Source of the DNA: an uncultured Eubacteriales bacterium
GTDB lineage: Bacteria; Bacillota; Clostridia; Oscillospirales; Oscillospiraceae
Direction of reading: 5' to 3'
Length of the DNA: 9,112 nucleotides
NCBI GenBank assembly: GCA_900555665.1
Contig: USLX01000074.1
Location: forward strand, 1-9,112
Positions within the stretch are counted from its first letter, which is position 1; each line of letters starts with the position of its first letter. Below are positions 6,466-9,112 of the stretch, piece after piece. The position numbers and the translations under genes are program-made. The notes beneath the pieces were generated by a model that saw nothing but the letters and a program-made list of their open reading frames with translations, did not search any database and was not told where the DNA came from.

Positions 6466-6476
6466 TTGATTATAAT
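6449..6476 (+). promoter_or_regulatory. promoter of the 3D-domain protein gene
   Basis: TTGACT (6449-6454), a 16-bp spacer and TATAAT (6471-6476) form a strong sigma-A type promoter. The start would be near 6483, giving a leader of about 143 nt. The 6285-6429 stretch upstream is AT-rich and holds no gene; a lone TGTAAC is at 6319-6324. Confidence 0.8.
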
Positions 6477-6481
6477 TCATA

Positions 6482-6505
6482 AAAAGTATCATCAATGATA
6501 CTTTT
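6482..6505. promoter_or_regulatory. 24-bp perfect palindrome at the predicted transcription start
   Basis: AAAAGTATCAT (6482-6492) and ATGATACTTTT (6495-6505) are exact inverted copies with a 2-bp centre, covering about +1 to +23. Position and symmetry fit a repressor operator. As RNA it would form a 5'-end hairpin that could protect the message. No U-run long enough for a convincing terminator follows. Confidence 0.55.
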
Positions 6506-6521
6506 GTAACAGTTTTGTAAC
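6505..6521 (+). promoter_or_regulatory. WalR-like direct repeat TGTAAC-N5-TGTAAC
   Basis: Two identical TGTAAC hexamers (6505-6510, 6516-6521) with 5 bp between them match the published WalR (YycF) box TGTWAH-N5-TGTWAH of Bacillus and Staphylococcus. WalRK controls cell-wall hydrolases, and the gene that follows encodes a 3D-domain secreted protein like the WalR target YocH. Sitting downstream of the predicted start, it would favour repression, unless the true start lies further downstream. The overlap with the palindrome at 6482-6505 is one base. Confidence 0.5.
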
Positions 6522-6610
6522 TACTGCAACCGCCGCCATCCTGACCCACCTTGGCGGCAGACCGGAGCGTCCGCAGGGGTCTTCCCGTGCGCCGCTTCAA
6601 AAACTCAAAA
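6522..6610 (+). other. structured 5' leader of the 3D-protein gene
   Basis: This GC-rich stretch has GCCGCCA (6532-6538) pairing with TGGCGGC (6552-6558), and CGGA/TCCG just after. GACCC near 6543 could alternatively pair with GGGTC further on, so two folds compete. I do not recognise a known riboswitch; in particular I could not match the c-di-AMP (ydaO) pattern that precedes some wall-hydrolase genes. Confidence 0.3.
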
Positions 6611-6625
6611 AAGGAGGCAATCGAT

Positions 6626-7339
6626 ATGAAATGGATCAAAAAACAGAAATCGGTTCTGGCTGCGGCGCTGGTCGTCGCGACGCTCTGCACCGGTTTCGTC
6701 CTGTCCGGCGTTTCCGCAAAGGCGGAGTCCGCGCCCGCCGCATCCGGCGTTTCCACATCGACCACCGCACTCTCTGCCGCAGCTCCCGTGCAGGAGCGAT
6801 CCGCGGCCCCTGTCGTCTACTTTGACGCCGAGCTCCTGGCTACCCCCATTCCGCTGACCGAACCTGCGCCGGAAGCTGCCGTGCAGGCGGAGGCCGAGCC
6901 AGAGTCAGCCGAGCCTGTCCTCACGCCCGTTGTCGCGCAGTACGCGGCGGAGACCGTCCGGTCCTCAGCCACGGCGACCCACATCCCGGAAAACCTCGCC
7001 GCCTGCACGGCGGACGCCGACATCCCGGATGATCTCGAGCACATTGACAGCTTCATTGCCACGGCCTATTTCCTCACCGGCACAACCTCGACCGGCGCCT
7101 ATACCACTGTCGGCCGTACCCTGGCGGTCAATCCCAACATCATTCCATACGGCACGGAGGTTTGGATGTTCCTCGACGACGGGACCTACATCGGCACCTT
7201 CACCGCCGAAGATACCGGCTCCAACATGATGGCGCATCCGCATGTCGTCGACATCTATATGGGTGCCGATTCCTATGACGAGTGCATTCTCTGGGGCGCG
7301 CAGCATGTGAACCTCTACACCCGTCCTGCCCAGGACTGA
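6626..7339 (+). CDS. secreted 3D-domain protein (putative peptidoglycan-active enzyme)
   Basis: A 237-aa protein started at the ATG with AAGGAGG 8 nt upstream. Residues 1-33 form a signal peptide (MKWIKKQK, a hydrophobic core to about 27, and a likely cut after SAKA), so it is exported. Residues 35-135 are a low-complexity Ala/Pro/Glu/Ser linker. The C-terminal 3D domain (about 142-232) has IATAYFLTG, TVGRTLAVNPNIIPYGT, FTAEDTGSNM and HVVDIYMG. In this family, related to the double-psi barrel of the lytic transglycosylase MltA and to YocH and Rpf-like proteins, three aspartates give the name. Here the second (D196) and third (D209) are present, but the first (in VDP) is Asn169. Such proteins act on the cell wall; the exact reaction here is unproven. 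No LysM or SH3 wall-binding repeat is visible. It is monocistronic, ending at the hairpin before rsmA. Confidence 0.9.
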   Translation: MKWIKKQKSVLAAALVVATLCTGFVLSGVSAKAESAPAASGVSTSTTALSAAAPVQERSAAPVVYFDAELLATPIPLTEPAPEAAVQAEAEPESAEPVLTPVVAQYAAETVRSSATATHIPENLAACTADADIPDDLEHIDSFIATAYFLTGTTSTGAYTTVGRTLAVNPNIIPYGTEVWMFLDDGTYIGTFTAEDTGSNMMAHPHVVDIYMGADSYDECILWGAQHVNLYTRPAQD

Positions 7340-7385
7340 TCAAAGGCCGGGCAGGGGAGACGGGCCAAAAGATCCGCTCCCAATC

Positions 7386-7414
7386 TTGAATCTCCGCCTT
7401 TCCTGTGCTACAAT
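7386..7414 (+). promoter_or_regulatory. rsmA promoter embedded in the preceding terminator
   Basis: TTGAAT (7386-7391), a 17-bp spacer ending in TGTGC, and TACAAT (7409-7414) form an extended -10 promoter. The -10 box lies in the loop of the terminator hairpin 7393-7430. Transcripts would start near 7421, about 17 nt before the rsmA ATG, and would contain only the right arm of the hairpin, leaving its GAAAGGCGG free as SD. Confidence 0.75.
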
Positions 7415-7435
7415 ACCGAGGAAAGGCGGATTTTT
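7393..7435 (+). terminator. terminator of the 3D-protein gene, overlapping rsmA signals
   Basis: A perfect 12-bp stem TCCGCCTTTCCT/AGGAAAGGCGGA (7393-7404/7419-7430) with a 14-nt loop is followed by TTTTTCT. The rsmA ATG begins 2 nt after the T-rich tail. The right arm doubles as the rsmA SD. Confidence 0.82.
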
Positions 7436-7437
7436 CT

Positions 7438-8298
7438 ATGGATTTATGCAATATCAATGAGATCAAGGCTCTCCTCGCGCGCCACGGCTTCCATTTTTCC
7501 AAGGCCAAGGGCCAGAATTTTCTGACGCAGAGCTGGGTCCCGCGTGAGATCGTCGCGCGCGCCGGCATCGACGAGACGTGCGCCGCGCTCGAGGTTGGCC
7601 CCGGCATCGGCCCGCTGACGCAGGAGCTCTGCCGCAGTGCAAAAAAGGTCATTGCCATCGAGCTCGACCGCAGCCTGCAGCCCATCCTGGCTGAGACCAT
7701 GGCCGGAAACGAAAACCTGGAAATCATCTTCGGCGACGTCCTGAAGACTGATCTGACCCGCCTCGTCTCCGAGGAATTTGCGGGGCTGCGCCCGGTTGCC
7801 TGCGCCAATCTGCCCTACTATATTACAACGCCGATTCTGGCCGCGCTGCTCGAGTCGCGCGCATTTGAATCGATCACCGTCATGGTGCAGAAGGAGGTCG
7901 CGCAGCGCATCGCCGCGCCCGCCGGAAAAGGGGATTACGGCGCATTTTCGGTCTTCTGCCAATATTATGCCGTGCCGGAGCTGCTCTTTGACGTTCCGCC
8001 CAGCTGCTTCATTCCACAGCCAAAGGTCACCTCTGCCGTCTTAAAGCTCACCATGCGCACCGAGCCGGTCTGCGAGGTCCGCGACGAGGCGCTCTTCTTC
8101 CGTACCGTGAAAGCTGCGTTTGCCCAGCGCCGCAAAACGCTGCTCAACGCCCTTTCCGCCGGCTTCGGTGAGCTTTCCAAAGCGGAGCTGGCCGCGCTGA
8201 TCGAACAGAGCGGCTTTGCGCCCACAGTGCGCGGCGAAACGCTGGATATCCCGTCCTTTGCTGCCCTTGCCAACGCCATTGCGGAGCGAAAGGGCTGA
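7438..8298 (+). CDS. rsmA: 16S rRNA dimethyladenosine transferase (KsgA/RsmA)
   Basis: Uses S-adenosylmethionine to dimethylate two adjacent adenines in the 3'-terminal hairpin of 16S rRNA (A1518 and A1519 in E. coli), a late check on small-subunit assembly. The 286-aa length is normal. Motifs: KAKGQNFL at 22-29, SAM loop EVGPGIGPLT at 52-61, IELD at 74-77, GDVLKTD at 99-105, target-base motif NLPYYITTPI at 124-133, and the C-terminal helical signature FRTVKAAFAQRRKTLLNAL at 221-239. I use the ATG at 7438; an in-frame GTG at 7405 lies inside the promoter and hairpin. Its stop overlaps the next ATG by one base (TGATG), so the two are translationally coupled. Loss of KsgA is linked to kasugamycin resistance. 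Confidence 0.97.
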   Translation: MDLCNINEIKALLARHGFHFSKAKGQNFLTQSWVPREIVARAGIDETCAALEVGPGIGPLTQELCRSAKKVIAIELDRSLQPILAETMAGNENLEIIFGDVLKTDLTRLVSEEFAGLRPVACANLPYYITTPILAALLESRAFESITVMVQKEVAQRIAAPAGKGDYGAFSVFCQYYAVPELLFDVPPSCFIPQPKVTSAVLKLTMRTEPVCEVRDEALFFRTVKAAFAQRRKTLLNALSAGFGELSKAELAALIEQSGFAPTVRGETLDIPSFAALANAIAERKG

Positions 8299-8612
8299 TG
8301 TACTACATCTATCTTATCCGCTGCCGCGGCGGCACGCTCTATGCCGGCATCACGACCGACCTTAACCGCCGCCTGCGCCAGCATTGCGGCGAGCTTCCCG
8401 GCGGCGCGAAATATACCCGCGCCCATCCGCCCCTCGCGCTGGAGGCCGCCTGGTGCGCGGAAGACCGCAGCGCCGCGTCAAAGCTGGAGGCCCGGCTCAA
8501 GCAGCGATCTCACGCCGAAAAGCTCTCCCTCATCGCCCATCCGGAGCAGCTGGCAGACTATCCGCCGCTTCCTCCCACCGCTCTCGCCGCCGCCTGGCCC
8601 CCCGCCACTTGA
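8298..8612 (+). CDS. GIY-YIG domain protein, UPF0213 / YhbQ-YazA type
   Basis: A 104-aa single-domain protein of the small GIY-YIG nuclease-like family. The GIY strand is YYIYLIRC (2-9) and the YIG strand is TLYAGIT (13-19), followed by the conserved Arg (DLNRRLRQH, 21-29), then GAKYTR (36-41) with the family Tyr, and a late Glu in KLEARLK (62-68). These match the order of the predicted metal-dependent active site, although YIG is YAG here. Members of this subfamily are widespread in bacteria and their cellular role is poorly known; nicking of structured DNA or RNA is possible. In Bacillus subtilis yazA also lies with rRNA-modification genes (near rsmI). The residues after about 90 are Pro/Ala-rich and probably a disordered tail. 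Its TGA stop lies inside the -35 box of a plus-strand promoter. Confidence 0.9.
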   Translation: MYYIYLIRCRGGTLYAGITTDLNRRLRQHCGELPGGAKYTRAHPPLALEAAWCAEDRSAASKLEARLKQRSHAEKLSLIAHPEQLADYPPLPPTALAAAWPPAT

Positions 8613-8637
8613 CAGTTCCGCCAGTTTGGGGTATCCT
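8609..8637 (+). promoter_or_regulatory. promoter directed into the 8640-8830 region
   Basis: A perfect TTGACA (8609-8614, overlapping the end of the GIY-YIG gene), a 17-bp spacer and TATCCT (8632-8637). Transcription would begin near 8644. No plus-strand gene follows. The RNA would contain a small hairpin GACTG/CAGTC (8656-8673) and the long stem at 8701-8733, and would be antisense to the 3' end of the small minus-strand ORF. Confidence 0.6.
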
Positions 8638-8700
8638 GAATATACAAAGAGGGCCGACTGTTATCAGGCAGTCAGTCCTTGCAGTTCAGCTTTATTTGAC

Positions 8701-8733
8701 GTTGACCGCTCGGGTGCCTTCCGGGCGGTCAAC
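8701..8733. terminator. long hairpin at the convergence point (possible terminator in both directions)
   Basis: GTTGACCGC/GCGGTCAAC (8701-8709/8725-8733), extended by a T-G pair and CGG/CCG, gives a 13-bp stem with a 7-nt loop. Neither side is followed by a U-run (AACAAACTTT on plus, GTCAAATAAA on minus), so termination there would be inefficient or protein-assisted. The stop codon of the small minus-strand ORF (8731-8729) lies in the stem. Confidence 0.45.
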
Positions 8734-8824
8734 AAACTTTCCGGGTAAAGCAGAGCGGGATCAAAATGATCCATGCCAGACGCGCGAGAAATCGCAGGAC
8801 CTGCGTCCAACGCTTCCGCCCCAT
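8729..8824 (-). CDS. 31-aa hydrophobic peptide, candidate small membrane peptide
   Basis: A short ORF beginning MGRKRW, with a basic N-terminus, a hydrophobic helix of about 17 residues (VLRFLARLAWIILIPLCF region, 9-26) and a basic end TRKVC. AGGAGG lies 8 nt upstream of the ATG at 8824; a second in-frame ATG two codons earlier is too close to it. A promoter with an extended -10 lies 83 bp upstream, giving an mRNA of about 200 nt. Size, charge pattern, structured SD and a facing promoter resemble type I toxin genes such as the Bsr or TxpA systems, but no homology can be shown from sequence alone. It may instead be an ordinary small membrane protein or a chance ORF; the strong SD and promoter argue against chance. 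Confidence 0.5.
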   Translation of the reverse strand: MGRKRWTQVLRFLARLAWIILIPLCFTRKVC

Positions 8825-8834
8825 CAGCATCACC

Positions 8835-8848
8835 TCCTTTTTCAAGGA
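8835..8848 (-). promoter_or_regulatory. hairpin occluding the SD of the 31-aa ORF
   Basis: On the minus strand TCCTT-GAAA-AAGGA forms a 5-bp stem with a GAAA tetraloop whose 3' arm overlaps the AAGGAGG ribosome binding site. Upstream, ACGGGCCG/CGGCCCGT (8892-8885/8860-8853) forms an 8-bp stem that folds most of the leader. Both would lower translation of the small ORF. Confidence 0.5.
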
Positions 8849-8906
8849 AGTGACGGGCCGCCTCTATGTAACAGCGACCCTCTTCGGCCCGTTTCCGGAC
8901 AGTTAC

Positions 8907-8935
8907 AGGATAGCACAAGGCAAGATACTTGTAAA
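8907..8935 (-). promoter_or_regulatory. promoter of the 31-aa ORF
   Basis: On the minus strand TTTACA (8935-8930), a 17-bp spacer ending in TGTGC, and TATCCT (8912-8907), with start near 8900. It is divergent from the promoter at 8950-8978, and the two -35 boxes are only 14 bp apart, so a shared regulator is possible. Confidence 0.65.
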
Positions 8936-8949
8936 TTTCTCCCTTTTAC

Positions 8950-8978
8950 TTGCAAAATCCCCCACAGTGTGCTATCAT
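8950..8978 (+). promoter_or_regulatory. promoter of a structured RNA
   Basis: TTGCAA (8950-8955), a 17-bp spacer ending in TGTGC, and TATCAT (8973-8978). The start would be near 8985, exactly where the 5' strand of the closing stem of the predicted RNA begins. Confidence 0.68.
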
Positions 8979-8984
8979 AAATTG

Positions 8985-9112
8985 AATCATGAAAACCTGA
9001 GACGTGAGCAGGGGAACAAACGGCCTACCCGCCGTCTTGTTTCCATGCTCATTTTTGTTAGGGTGTATTCTTCCAACTCATGATGTGACCGGCAGCGAGG
9101 GATTTTTGCGTT
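8985..9112 (+). ncRNA. candidate three-way-junction RNA or leader (runs off the window)
   Basis: P1 is ATCATGA (8986-8992) with TCATGAT (9078-9084). Inside, P2 is TGAGCA/TGCTCA (9005-9010/9046-9051) topped by GGAACAA with TTGTTTCC and ACGGC/GCCGT around a CTACCC loop. P3 is GTTaGG with CCAAC (about 9057-9077). A 12-nt strand AAACCTGAGACG joins P1 to P2. No ORF with an SD lies in it. It could be the sensor of a riboswitch for a gene beyond the window, or a stand-alone small RNA. The start resembles 6S RNA openings (CTGAGAxGT) only weakly. No terminator is reached, so the 3' end is unknown. Confidence 0.42.

Noticed and set aside
6551..6625. Longer start for the 3D-domain protein
   Set aside because: The added 25 residues would precede the signal peptide; the ATG at 6626 has an ideal SD and begins a classical signal peptide.
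7325..7355. Inverted repeat CCTGCCC/GGGCAGG across the stop of the 3D gene
   Set aside because: No U-run follows and the stronger terminator is 40 bp downstream; likely minor.
7405..7437. GTG start for rsmA at 7405
   Set aside because: It lies between the -35 and -10 boxes of the rsmA promoter and inside the terminator hairpin; the ATG at 7438 matches the usual N-terminus.
8766..9083. 105-codon plus-strand ORF
   Set aside because: No SD, no recognisable motif, and it crosses two divergent promoters and the structured RNA.
8985..9112. Firm call as 6S RNA
   Set aside because: Only a short opening similarity (CTGAGACGT). The P2 hairpin closes too early for the 6S rod, and the 3' half is outside the window.

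Overview
This 9.1 kb chromosomal window suggests a GC-rich, low-oxygen Firmicute of the class Clostridia, most like the gut Oscillospiraceae/Ruminococcaceae. The evidence is: strong AGGAGG ribosome binding sites, sigma-A promoters with GTGC just before the -10 box, a T-box leader, a threonyl-tRNA synthetase without a TGS domain, a bacterial GlnRS, and short palindrome-rich repeats of a kind I recall from that family. The family assignment is inference. Most of the window is translation and ribosome housekeeping.

Layout. Bases 1-267 hold no gene I can support. They carry a structured stretch (20-65) and a roughly 170-bp element (81-251) whose two ends are diverged inverted copies of one two-hairpin module. 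The minus-strand pair pyrH (UMP kinase) then frr (ribosome recycling factor) follows. Divergent from it is glnS on the plus strand, with a clear promoter and terminator. Facing glnS are two overlapping minus-strand genes for small two-helix membrane proteins with a C-terminal zinc ribbon. The upstream one is interrupted by an in-frame UGA. Next is thrS on the minus strand, preceded by a complete T-box leader (promoter, ACC specifier, T-box, terminator).

Divergent from thrS is a secreted 3D-domain protein, probably a cell-wall enzyme. Its promoter region has three repeat structures, one of which matches the WalR box. Its transcript appears to end at a hairpin that encloses the promoter of the next gene, rsmA (16S rRNA dimethyltransferase). 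rsmA overlaps a GIY-YIG family gene by one base.

Bases 8613-9112 look like an intergenic region dense in small RNA signals. There is a 31-codon hydrophobic minus-strand ORF with a strong SD inside a hairpin, its own promoter, and a facing promoter that would make RNA converging on its 3' end. Beyond it, a divergent promoter would start a transcript that folds as a three-way junction and runs off the window. These two are the best candidates for something undescribed. Both rest on pattern reading alone and need transcript data and homologue searches.
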